DNA of 64,000 bases, from NCBI GenBank assembly GCA_023375675.1, contig JALQBC010000024.1, positions 434,001 to 498,000 of the forward strand, written 5' to 3'. The stretch comes from Cytospora piceicola (lineage: Eukaryota > Ascomycota > Sordariomycetes > Diaporthales > Cytosporaceae). The notes under the pieces were generated by a model. It saw only the letters and a program-made list of their open reading frames with translations. It was not told the origin of the DNA and did no database searches. Within the stretch, counting starts at the first letter, position 1. Each line of letters begins with the position of its first letter. Positions 1 through 11,066 of this stretch are shown piece after piece. The translations under genes and the position numbers were made by a program.

Positions 1-2440
1 GTCCGATCGACGTAAGTATTAAACTTTTAGAACTTTTAAAGCTTTCGCCGGAGATCTTTAAGCTTTTAAGCCTACTTATTTATATTCTCTTTATTTTTAT
101 ATTATTTTTAATAAACGTTATACTTTTTATAAGTAACTGTATATTTAAATTCTTTTAATATATTACTTTTTAAACAGAGTATAATAACCGTTTAAAGATC
201 GGCGTTTAAACTTCTATAAATATAATAGACTTTAACGTTTTCGTCGATCTTACCGGTTTTATTATATAAACGAATCTTCTTATCGATATATTATTAAAAA
301 GAAAACTAGTCTTTTCTGTTAAAGCTATACTGTATTTTATCGGCTTAAAATATAAAGTCGTTACGATTAAACGTAAATTATTATTATAATTTAATCTTTT
401 AAAGAAAAAGATTATTTTTTAATACTTTATATTTACTCGGAGTTAATAATATAAATTATTTAGCTTTATTATTATCGAAGTAAGAAATAATACTAATAAA
501 CAGATTAATAAAAACGTTTTCTTTTTTATATAGCTTAACTAAGTAATAAATTTTAAAGATATAGGCGTTTATACCTTTACTATTAAATTTAAATATATTT
601 AGCTTTAATTTAAATATTATATTCCGGAATATAACAGAGGTTCGGTTTATATTATTATATAGGTTTTAGAATTACCTAAAGCGGCTTTAATTATATTTAT
701 AACTATAGTTACGGTTTTTCGTAAGTAATAAAACTCGAAATCGTTTAAGTTCCTTTAATAATCTTTAACGCTTTAAAGATTTCTAACAGGATTAGAAGTA
801 AAAACGAGATCGAAAGTAAGGTTTACGGTTTTCGACTTATAAAAGTAATATATCGCGTCGACGGCGACAGCGTTCCGAATTATCTTCCGTTTTAAATTCC
901 GCTATTTTTCCTCTGCTAAGTATTTATTATCGAAATAAGCTAAAGGCTAAGCCGGCTTAAATAAGAGACTATATATCTATAAACTTAACGTTATAAGCTT
1001 TTTATTATTAGTCTAGTAATTAAATAGTAAATCTATATCGGAATTATATTAATATAACGACGAAAGCGTTCTTCGAATATATTACGGCGTAAAAGGAATC
1101 GAGGTTTCGACGAGTAGCGCTAATCTAAGCTATACGTTCGTCCTTACAGAACTATTTTAAAAGGTTTCGGATTTCGTAAAAGACGTTATATAATATATAC
1201 TTTATTAGCTCCGGGAAATTATATAAGGCTATAACCTGTTCTATAGTATAAATAAAAACAGTATCGTAAAGGTAGTCGATTTAAAAGTATAAAAGAGCTT
1301 AAAGTAAAGGATTATTTATATTTACTATAGTAAAAAAGGTAAGTTATAATTAAGGAAAGGGTTTAATATAAAATAAACTATACAGATAAAGGCTATTAAC
1401 TTAAGGTTATTTAATAAGCTCGACTATACTATTAAAATACTAATAATATAGAATAGCCGGTTAGATAATTTTATTAGTCGCGATATATTACGGTTTTAAA
1501 GGCTTTAAAGTAAAGGAAAATATAAAGCTTAATAACTTCGATATAATAATTTCTGTATCTTATAGAGCGTTAATAATCTTTATATTTTATAAAGCGTTAG
1601 TATTTTCTATATTTTATAAAGCGTTAATAACTTCTATATCTTATAAAGCGTTACTCTTTCTTCCGCTTACCGAATAATTAGTATTATCTAGCTTAAACAG
1701 AAAGGAGCGGTTTTATATTTAAATAGCTATATCTTTTACTAAAAAGGCACGTTTTTAATCCGCTTTTATTATTAACTAAAATAATAACGTCGAGGGACTT
1801 TAGTAAATAGAAAGAGGTTTAGTAGGTAACTTAAAGGTAACTAAGGCTACTAAAGCTTTATCGGGGAAAGCTTTTAAAGCTTTATCGCTAAGAGCCTCTA
1901 AGGCTTTATTAACCTTAATAAATCGGCTGTTAGGTCTACGAGCTTTATCGCGTTTACCTTTACTACCTATAAGGGTATTTTTTATCGTAAAGTAGTAAGA
2001 GGAAAAAGAAAAATTAAACTAGATTAACTAACACGCTGTTAGAATTAAAGGATCTCGAGGCTAGCTATTATCGAGAACTACTCGGTTTATTTTAGCCGAT
2101 GTAAACGGAAGTCGTTCGAGTCCGATCGCTTTAATAGTACGCTAGATTAGTTACGGCTATTAGTGTTTATTCTTAGGCCGCTAGCCGACCGGGCCTTATT
2201 ATAAAGCTTTTTAACAGGGTTTCGTACTAGTACCGTAGTAATAGTATCTTTCGAACGCGTTACACGACGTAAAGGGGTTTAGATCGTAAGATTTAACGTG
2301 AAAACGATTAAAACAAGGTTATTATAGCTACTATATTAGGTATTAATACGAGCTAGATTTAACTAAGAAAATAAGTACGATAGTATATATAGTATAGTCT
2401 TTAATTTTAGTGTGTGTGTTATGTTATTTAAAGAAAGAAG
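1..2440. repeat. AT-rich RIP-mutated repeat block, probably a dead transposable element
   Basis: The block is very rich in A and T and dense in TA steps, while CA and TG dinucleotides are almost absent for hundreds of bases. CG steps survive. This is the expected footprint of repeat-induced point mutation, which converts CpA to TpA in duplicated DNA of ascomycetes. No open reading frame of useful length remains. The composition changes sharply to ordinary gene-bearing DNA between about 2400 and 2470. RIP acts on repeats, so the ancestor was presumably a transposon. No terminal repeats or protein motifs are legible, so its class is unknown. The left end lies outside the window. Confidence 0.85.
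1546..1653. repeat. Four tandem copies of a 27-base unit
   Basis: Four head-to-tail copies of a 27-base unit start at 1546, 1573, 1600 and 1627. Each ends in GCGTTA, and the copies differ at a few positions, mostly C/T and G/A differences as RIP would produce. The array sits inside the AT-rich block and may be an internal minisatellite of the dead element. Confidence 0.8.
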
Positions 2441-2928
2441 AAACTAACTAACTGGAGGGGAAGGAAATGGTGTTTTAAGGTGGCTAGCTAAAGTGGCTTA
2501 CGTAAGCCCTGACAGCATCCCTATTCGAGGGATTGGTATCTCTTTCACATCAATCGTCCTATAAAATAGTTGCGCACAATAGAACATGCTCTAATGATAA
2601 TGGCACATTATACTTTGATGATGAGATTACTTGCTCCCATGGGGCGTCTTCCATCTGATTACGCACGTAAATATTTGACAATAGTTGCTGTCGATAAGCC
2701 AATGGAATACAAGCTTTATAGTGATCTCTAACATACCCCATTTGGCATGCCCTCATCTTGTTAACCTTTTTCTTCGATTCTATTTTGACAGGTAATCCAA
2801 ACGGTACCTCATACCCTAGGATGTATTCCTGGGCAATCAGAAGAATCTTTCTCGCCTCATATGCTCTGGAAGAAAAGATCAAAGAAGCATTGTAACAAGC
2901 AGACCAAACAGGAAGCGGCGAATTTCTC
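2441..2928. other. Junction between the RIP block and the first gene; no gene seen
   Basis: Composition returns to normal here. A 132-codon open frame on the minus strand (2559-2957) overlaps the end of the Zn2Cys6 gene but shows no recognisable motif. The stretch probably holds the 3' UTR of that gene and the insertion boundary of the repeat. Confidence 0.4.
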
Positions 2929-5064
2929 TCAGAGCCCCGACACACCGGCGCCTTCAATATCGATATTCAACTGATTCAAGAATGATTGGGTAAGGGGGCT
3001 ATTCCGACGCAGTGCCTGCATCGCTTGGAGGAGGAACTGTAGCGAGCAACGCATTTGCTGGTCTTTAGGTCGAGTCTTCAGGTACTGGACGAATACCCGT
3101 GCCGCACAATAGATGCAGAAAGATATGAAGGGATTCATCTTTTCACGGCGTCAGCCTGCGTTTGCAAATAGATTCCCGGGGGAGCTTACCGGAGCCAAGT
3201 CAACGTGACTGATAAGTCTCATCAGCGAGGTGATTTCCCCTGCAGCAGTAACACATCGAAGTTTACTCTCACTGCCGACGCTGACAGGTAAGCGTTGTTT
3301 GTCTGCCTTGAAGATAGCGGTTTGGTGGAGACAAATAGCTGAAGTATGTAGACTCATGTTGAAAAACACGACATTCGGGTCTGTGAGACCAGAGGGTAGT
3401 CGTAGATGACCTGGAAGGCCCAGTGCCGTATTGAGGAGGATCGCTTCAATGGCGCGATGACGAGTCCAGAATTCTCCATCCAGATCATCGTCATCATCAT
3501 CTGTGCTCAGCCGGTCCTGGTGAAGGAGGCTTCGGCCAAAGAGCGCCGCGGTGAGCACGACCCCTCCGAGAGGTTGAAGGTTCGCTGTTTCGCCTTGGTC
3601 CATGGCTTGGACGAGGGATCCCGAATGCATTGGCTTGCTCTTCTCGAATGCCTCTTCGCTCGAGGGTAGGTTCGTCAATACCTACTGTAGTTAGCATCAT
3701 CAGTAAAAGGGTTTCCGAATATTAGGAAGCTCACATCACGCTCATCTATGTTCATTGGCCACCCTGCGGCAATACTGGTGTATCTATCGATGCAGAATGC
3801 CATCCAGAACGTTCTCCTACGCTCTTCTCCTTCGGTCCAATCTTTTGGAGGGGAGAGGCACTGATTCGAATCTCCATCTCCATCTATCTTATGGAGATGC
3901 ATCATCTGAGCAAGCCGAGCCGCTCTTCCGGCAGAGAGCCAAGCTCTTGGGAACAGCATCTGCTTGAACTCGTAAGTGGCCATGAGAGTCCATGCTTGGC
4001 AATATTCAATATTTGTAGTAGATTCGCCCCGGCCTTTCATCTCATCCCTCTCCGCGTACTTCCTGGCTCGCTGATAGAAGTTCGTCTGTAGACCGTCGTA
4101 TTTGTCGGATGAGGACGCCGCGAGTGTCCACATGGCGTACCGCAGACACAAGGGTGCGATATTCGTGTTGGCCATGAAGCGCGATCGATGAATCATGGGG
4201 AGCGATGGGTGGTTCTTCGTGAAATATAGGCCATATCTGCATACCCGGATGTTAGCTTGGGGCATAGACACCTGGGTACCGAGGTACGGAATGCTACCCA
4301 AGCCATTCTCACTCACAGGTCATCCACAACTTCTTTTGGCGGCAGGGGCTCCTCCCGGCTCAGACCGATACTCGTCCATGGAATGTACTTCTCCCCTGCG
4401 CTTGTATTCGTTGGACCGTTCATCGGGGCTGAATCGGGTCCTAGCGAGGCAGGCTTGGGCTCTGGCGATAAGGCTTCTTGGAGGGTCATCGGGGCCTTGT
4501 ACGTGCTACCCAGGTCGTCGTCATTATTGTCACCAAAGTCGTCGTCAAGGTCGTCATCAAGGTTATCACCAATGAGACTGTCACCCAGGATCTGGTCAAG
4601 GAGGTCGTCACGAAGGTTATAGTTATCACCAGTGATTAGATAGGCCTGCTTTGTTGCGTCGGTATTATCGGAAAGGCTGGGAAAACGGGTTGATGTTGGA
4701 TAATGGCCCTGGCTTGATGTATCCGTATTGTGGTCGTTCAACTCTTGGTTCTTCTTCAAAAGCAAGGTCTCTACTTGTTCTGTATGGAGTACATGTTAGA
4801 TTCTGATTCCTTGAACCCCATGACTATGGAAGACCAATACGTACGTAGTCGAGCCTCTAGCATCTTAATGTATCCTCGTTTTGGTCCGCTTCTCTTCCGT
4901 GCCTCATCGTAGGTACAATCGTGTGATAAACGTTTGCAAGTCCCACATATCGGTCTGTCACCATCGCATCGCAACTTGCGTTTGCGACATAGTCCACATG
5001 CTGTTCTCTTTACGCTGCTCGCCGCGTCATTCTCTTGCACGTCTCCAGTCGAACTGTTGGTCAT
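2929..5064 (-). CDS. Zn2Cys6 transcription factor with fungal-specific (MHR) domain
   Basis: Five exons are predicted: 5064-4845, 4779-4317, 4236-3735, 3681-3190 and 3138-2929, giving 628 residues. The N-terminus holds a zinc binuclear cluster with spacing C-x2-C-x6-C-x6-C-x2-C-x6-C (about residues 23-50), followed by a basic linker and a short coiled-coil start, as in Gal4-type DNA-binding proteins. An acidic Asp-rich linker follows. The rest matches the fungal-specific transcription factor domain, including the TNLPSSEEAFE segment and the helix FCIYCAARVFVQYLK. The start ATG was chosen because it lies just ahead of the cluster. The last intron ends in AAG, because the nearer CAG would bring in a stop codon; a GCTGAC branch point precedes it. 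The protein is a nuclear activator or repressor, with targets unknown. It is the gene nearest the RIP block. Confidence 0.85.
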
Positions 5065-8000
5065 TGTCAGGAATCTTCGCGTTCGTGATCGATCCCGAAG
5101 ACTGCTGAGAACGAGGAGTATTAGGAGGAAAGGCCTTGTCTGGAGTAGAGGGCTCGGAGAACGATGCAGGGAGACAGACGGGATGATAAGTGTCACACCA
5201 GTTACACAAACTCTATTATTGAGCCGCTTTCCGCATAAGCAAAATTAATATGTGGCTGATAAACAGCAATATTACCCGGTTTGCCCTTTTCGGAATCTCA
5301 ACTACAGGGGGCGTTGATATCATGGCTACAAGTGGCATATTCTCACTGGAGTATTCGGCTGTTTACTAAGTGTAATGGCTACTATATGGCAGGAGCCAAG
5401 AAAGCCTTCAAAGCACTACTGTTCCGCCTATACCTGATCCCAGGTAAGCTAGCTGTGAGAAGGAGATAGTTTTGCAATGATCAAAAATATGTAAAAACGA
5501 AAAGAAAAAAAAAAAGAGATGGGCGCACGGTATATGTGGCTGTGTACCTGCTTGCATGTAGGTTACCCTCAAGTGCTTCCTGGATTTCCTATATTGTGGA
5601 CTATTTACCAACTGCAGAGCTCCTTCATGAATAATCACAAACATCTATGTTCAGGATTGCAGGATTGCAGGAGCAGCTTGAGGTAAGCCGCCCCTGCATC
5701 AAGTTTCTCGTGTAGGCGCCAATCCCTCCTGCAGAGTTTCGTCTAAACCTGCCGATGGGCCGTTGTCAGCACTTGGCATGGAAGCAAGCGAGACGAGCTG
5801 AAGTGCACTTGATTATATAGTACAATTCTACACTGGCCCGTACTGTACTGTTCCACAATTTATCGGCTTTAAGAGTCTCATTGGAATCGAGCCCGTCAAC
5901 CATTATCTGTAGTCGAAAACAGAGCACTTGGGACCAGCGGCTGCTAAGTTGTGGTGGTGGAAGGAAGAGACAGCCGCACTCAGAATCGTTGCCTACTTCT
6001 TAAGTACCTGGGTTGATTATCTAAGTACTTAGTAGGCCATGCCTGGCGGACATTGTTGTCGCCATCAATTCAAACGTAACACAGTTCAATCCGTTGTCAG
6101 TTTCCAATTCAATGTTCTCCTTCTATCGTTGCAACACCCGGCACGATCTACTTATTCACCATGGCATTAGGCTTGGTATACCTAGGTATCCATTTACGAG
6201 GTACATTGAGTAATTCGAGAGTTGAAGTAATTCAGACCCAGTCAACGAGTGTGCTACAAGTGTGAACCCTGCTCAAATATATATGCATGTTCAGTAATTA
6301 GTTTCTCCTGTTACGTATATTGATGTGAACTTTGGAAGGCCACGGCAATAATTACACTCGGTATTGGTTTTAGTACGACGGTCCCCTCCTGCTCCTGTGA
6401 CATTTCCCTCGCCATGGTTGGTTCATTTGGTTTTCGTCTGGTTTTCAATATCCGACATTGAAGGCTTCCATTTGTTACGTGTTCAGGCCTACAGCGTTAC
6501 TTCCTTTACTTACACTTTTTTTCCTTCCCTTCCCTTAGGCTTTAGGCCTGTTTGTTTACTCACAACAACAACACACACAAGCCTCAGAATTGGATGACTG
6601 TAAACTACACAAAATCGTGCCTGTTTCGCAGTTTGATTCCCTGAGGCCTTCGTGTTGATACCTGACACCGAACTTGTCCTACCAGCACTGAGATCAAGCA
6701 CATTGTCACAAAGGTTGATTACTGCTACCAGGAGAATATTATTCTCCTCTGCTAGCACGACACATGACCTAATCATTCAGAAGTCAGCATTCTGATCGTA
6801 GTTCTTTCAACACGTTACAATGCCAGTACTACCCTAGGGTAACCATCAAACTTGATGTCGCAATTGCACCGCAACGCCCCAGCGACCACATCCTCTACTT
6901 TGCCCATCTTGACATCGCCAGTCAAGCACGTTGTGATCCCGTGCCACGGTTCTTGGACAACCGCTATTGGTTATTGATGATTTTCGGCGCGAACATGTTC
7001 ATCTAGGCATCTCCGATCAAGGCACCATACGCCCGGACACTCTTCCACAGCCACGAATACCGTGCTTCGCAGAGCAGTAGCTTCAAGCGCTGCACTTCAC
7101 GGATGGTCAACGTAACCCGCCAGCGAGCCTAGGAGGAAAAGCTGTGGCTACCTAGGTACCGAGCATCGACATTCCCTCCCGGAGCCAGGTGCTTGAAACA
7201 ATACCCAGAGCGCCAGGTAGGCTGTGCAGTAGGTGCCCGACAGCTCTGGAGGTTGTAGTCGAAGACGGGGCAAGGGGGCAGGGGGGCTTCATCGGGCCAC
7301 CGCCTTCGTCGTGTCCTTCTTCTTCAAGTTAGAACTACAAGACAGGCAATCCCCCCAAACGCAATGCACTTACCCACTTTATTTCTCGCTTGACAAATCT
7401 AGGACCAAGTCGCGGAATTGTGCGACCGAGCGCAAATCCGGCCGACGGGTCCACTGTTCAGCCAGCCCCCAGACCAGAGCAATACACTCTTCAGATGTTG
7501 AACGCGGCGAGCAGCGAGTCCCAGTCCCTAACGTCACGTTTGGAAAACTTGATCCTCTCGCCACCATCATCGCTCTCCCAGGCTGCCAGATGGTCTGCCC
7601 CGCGGGTGACCATGACAGATCTTGAGGTTGATGTAACCTCGACGATCGTATCCGGCGCTTAACTTGGCATTCCCCAGTATTACCCTGGTCGCCACAGGTC
7701 TCGATTAAATTCTCCGTCGTCCTCTTCGGGATATCAAAGAACCTATGTGGTATTGTGGAACGAGAAAGGACATTGTCTAGGAGGCCCGATTCGACTGGGA
7801 ACGTTTTATTCCACCTCTGATCCTCTCGTTGAGCACACGAGGGCTGCAAAGCCACAGCACGATCGACACACGATCGACCAAGCCTGTTTTCCTGGTTCCC
7901 AAAATGGCTTCACTCCAACCCACCTCACCATCCATAATATAGTTATTGGAGGAAATTTCCATCACCCTAAGAACTTGTGTTACCAAAAGGCAAAACTCTA

Positions 8001-8237
8001 TCCTACGACGTCCCCAATATTCCGATTGGTTCGGCTATAGACCTCACTATGACCACCTGGGCATATTTTCTTCTGTTTACTTACTAAGGCTATTGCGATA
8101 TCCTTGCTACACCTCTGTTAGATACACCCCCTTTTACTAGATTTGCGCATCAAAACATGTAGTATACAGTACTCATATGATCACTCTGAGGATCATTTTG
8201 TTCAGATATCTCCACACAGCACCCTTCCGGGTCCTCG

Positions 8238-8243
8238 GGCTAA
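8238..8243 (+). promoter_or_regulatory. Possible XlnR-type site GGCTAA upstream of the GH54 gene
   Basis: GGCTAA lies 185 bases before the predicted ATG of the arabinofuranosidase gene. Sites of this form are bound by the xylanolytic regulator XlnR/Xyr1 in other ascomycetes, and arabinofuranosidase genes are known targets. A single six-base match can arise by chance, so this is a suggestion only. Confidence 0.25.
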
Positions 8244-8304
8244 TGTGAAACGCGTTATAAGCGCAATTCTCGCACGCGCCCTCTGCACGAACATGAAGTG
8301 GATC

Positions 8305-8352
8305 GATGATAAAAGGACAGGCTGGACCGATGATAAAAGGACAAGCTGGACG
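8305..8352. repeat. Two tandem copies of a 24-base unit
   Basis: Units 8305-8328 and 8329-8352 share the core GATGATAAAAGGACA and differ at two positions. They lie about 75 bases before the GH54 start codon, in its promoter or 5' leader. Confidence 0.75.
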
Positions 8353-8427
8353 CGCTGGATGGCCTCCACGACGTAGCTGTCTTACATCGATGACCTCTAA
8401 ACTTCTCGTCAAGGTCATCAAGCAAAC

Positions 8428-10103
8428 ATGTCTTCACGACTGAGCCTCGAACGCGCTCTAGGCCTTGTTGCCTCGGCCTTCCTCACACTCGTTGCCGCCG
8501 GGCCTTGTGACATCTACTCTTCGGGCGGCACACCCTGTGTTGCTGCACACAGTATGTCATCCGAGAGCATATCTCTTTGCCTTTCGCCCCTTGTTTCGAG
8601 TTATGAAGCAGCGTTGTCTCAGGGGTAACAAAGTCAACGCTGCTGGGGTCTTACCAGAGATCTTGAGATTGCCTTGATCAGGAAATAACTAACTCTCGAT
8701 GGCGGGTAGGCACCACTCGCGCCCTGTACGACGCTTACTCCGGCAACCTCTACCAGGTACAACGCGGGTCCGACAACACCACGACCAACATCTCGCCACT
8801 GGCGGCCGGCGGTGTCGCCAATGCCGCGGCCCAGGACACGTTCTGCGCCGACACTACCTGCGTCATCAGCATCATCTACGACCAGTCCGGCAAGGGTAAC
8901 CACCTTACCCAGGGCCCACCTGGCGGCTTCAAGGGCCCGCAGAGTGATGGCTACGACAACCTGGCCAGCGCGGTTGGCGCACCGGTCACGCTGAATGGCA
9001 AAAAGGCGTATGGCGTCTTCATCCCGCCGGGCACCGGCTACCGCAACGACAAAACCAGTGGCATAGCTACGAGTGATAGTGCCGAGGGCATGTATGCGAT
9101 TTTCGACGGAACCCACTACAACGATCAGTGCTGTTTCGACTACGGCAATGCCGAGACCAGCGCTACCGATACTGGAAGTGCCCACATGGAGGCCATCTAC
9201 TTTGGTACTTGCACCATCTGGGGATTCGGCACCGGCGCTGGCCCTTGGGTTATGGCCGACCTCGAGAACAACTTGTTCTCTGGCTACAACACTGGCGAGA
9301 ACGCTGCCAACCCGTCCATCTCCTCCAGCGACCGGTTCCTCACTGCCGTCGTCAAGGGGGGGACAAACGAGTGGGCGATCCGTGGCGGCAACGCTGCGTC
9401 CGGCTCGCTGTCGACGTACTATAGTGGCGTGCGCCCTTCTGGCTACAACCCGATGAAGAAAGAAGGCGCCATCGTCCTCGGCATCGGCGGTGACAACAGC
9501 AACAGCGCCCAGGGCACGTTTTACGAGGGCGCCATGACTTCGGGATATCCGTCTGATGCCACCGAAGCCTCGGTGCAGGCGAATATCGTAGCCGCCAAAT
9601 ATGCTACTACCTCGCTGACCAGTGGCACGGCGCTCACTGCCGGCTCTTCCGTCTCGTTCCAGGCCACTACGCCCGGCTACACGACACGTTACATTGCACA
9701 CACCAGCGATGTCGTCAACACCCAGGTGGTCACGTCGTCCAGCGCCACCGCGCTCAAGCAGGAGGCCAGCTGGACGGTCGTCGCCGGCCTGGCAAACAGC
9801 GCCTGCTTCTCGTTCGAGTCCGTCGACACCCCCGGCAGCTACATACGACACTATGGGTTCAAGCTCTTGCTCAATGCCAACGACGGCACCAAGGCGTTCC
9901 ACGAGGACGCTACCTTCTGCCCGCAGTCCGGCCTCGAGGGCACTGGCAGCTCGGTCCGGTCCTGGAGCTATCCCACCCGCTACTTCCGCCACTTTAATAA
10001 CGTGCTGTACGCCGCGAGCAACGGCGGCCCTCACACGTTCGACGCTACCTCTGAGTACAACTATGACGTGACCTGGAACATCGTCACCGGCTTCGCATCT
10101 TAA
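8428..10103 (+). CDS. abfB: Secreted alpha-L-arabinofuranosidase B (GH54 with CBM42)
   Basis: Exons 8428-8551 and 8710-10103 give 505 residues, the usual size of AbfB. The enzyme releases terminal L-arabinofuranose from arabinoxylan and arabinan outside the cell. A hydrophobic signal peptide covers about the first 24 residues and the mature protein begins near GPCDIYSSGGTPC, typical of the family. The GH54 catalytic domain runs to about residue 340. It contains the expected nucleophile Glu227 (in MADLENN) and acid/base Asp303 (in GIGGDNSNS). Their 76-residue spacing equals that of the characterised Aspergillus enzyme (Glu221, Asp297). The C-terminal part is the arabinose-binding CBM42 beta-trefoil, with its RYIAHTS, SYIRHYG and RYFRHFN repeats. 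The intron lies in CVAAHS|TTRALYDAY, where the reading joins cleanly. It points to a plant-biomass-degrading lifestyle. Confidence 0.97.
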
Positions 10104-11066
10104 ATCCGATAGGAAGCACTTGAGTGTGGGAGGCAGGGAGGTTGGAGTGTGCGATATCAACCTCAGGACAGTTATACGTGTGATGTGGGGCGGCAAGTTT
10201 TGGTGGCGGGAGTGATTGATTGGCGGGCAGCGAGCGGCGTCTGAAACGCGCCTAAATGGGCGGTTGGCAGACGTCAGCTGTTCAATGTTTCTGTTTCTTG
10301 CGAACAATCGTTTCCCATTACATTGTACATTGCACGGACCATATGCAGATCACACCCTTTTCTTGTCTTCTTAGTTAGTTAGGTCCCCTTTTGGTATATA
10401 AGTCAGAATTAAAATCAATCTGCTTGGTATATTTGGAATCGTCTTTACGCCGTCCTCAATCCCAAGTCTAAGCTCGTAAGAGGTAAATTAGTTGAAGAAG
10501 ACCACCCAGGCACCAGTTGACTGTATTGGGAGAATATGCAATCTGGAGATGGTCCGTACTACGTGCAACGTAGACGCGGCGGAACTTTTGATCGCAAGAA
10601 ACAGCACTTTGAGAGGGGCCGTTACGGGTCTGCTGTGGATCCTGGGGTGCGTATTTCTTTGTCGGATGTCAACCCATGCAAGATCCATTCAGGCACCAGA
10701 TCGCTAATCTTTTCTTTGTGTATCCTCGTACTGCATCACTTGTCGCGCGCTGTCCTTGGCTATTCTATTGGCTGGCATGTGTTTGTTTCAAGCACCATGG
10801 CAGTGCAGCGCTTCCAAGCTTGACCTTGATAAAGACGACCTTATGTCTCAAAGAGACGCCTGCTCCCTGCTCAAGTTATTGTTAGATCATGTATGTATAT
10901 AGCATCGTTGATGCCGCTAGGCGATGATGGAAACCACCCCTTGAGTATCTGTTTGTTTTATTCTACTTCTTTGATATCAATCATTATGTTCTGTTAAATC
11001 CTTCTCAAAAATATTCTTTACTTTTATTCTCTTCGTCATTCGTCAAACAATACAGAACCAATTAAT
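10104..11066. other. Intergenic, nothing recognised
   Basis: The stretch should hold the GH54 terminator region and the promoter of the SUR7-like gene. Frames around 10490-10885 are short and lack coding character. Confidence 0.5.

Larger units (their letters stand above)
5065..8427. other. Gene-free interval of about 3.4 kb
   Basis: Only short frames without family features are present on either strand. Two perfect copies of the palindrome TACCTAGGTA lie at 6179-6188 and 7149-7158. A-rich (around 5503) and G-rich (7266-7290) runs occur. The right end must contain the promoter of the GH54 gene and the left end that of the Zn2Cys6 gene. Confidence 0.6.

Noticed and set aside
2090..2125. B-box-like GTTCGAGTCC inside the RIP block
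   Set aside because: The nearest A-box-like word is only about 20 bases away and no cloverleaf forms.
4195..4622. Overlapping plus-strand frames across the Zn2Cys6 gene
   Set aside because: They are antisense to well-joined exons of the regulator and are rich in Ser/Arg without any domain.
7379..7855. A 158-codon minus-strand frame between the regulator and the GH54 gene
   Set aside because: No recognisable family, no splice context, and competing frames of similar length on the other strand.
8634..10307. A 557-codon open frame antisense to the GH54 gene
   Set aside because: It mirrors the codon bias of the strongly supported arabinofuranosidase, has an Arg/Val/Ala/Gly-rich composition typical of antisense frames, and shows no domain.
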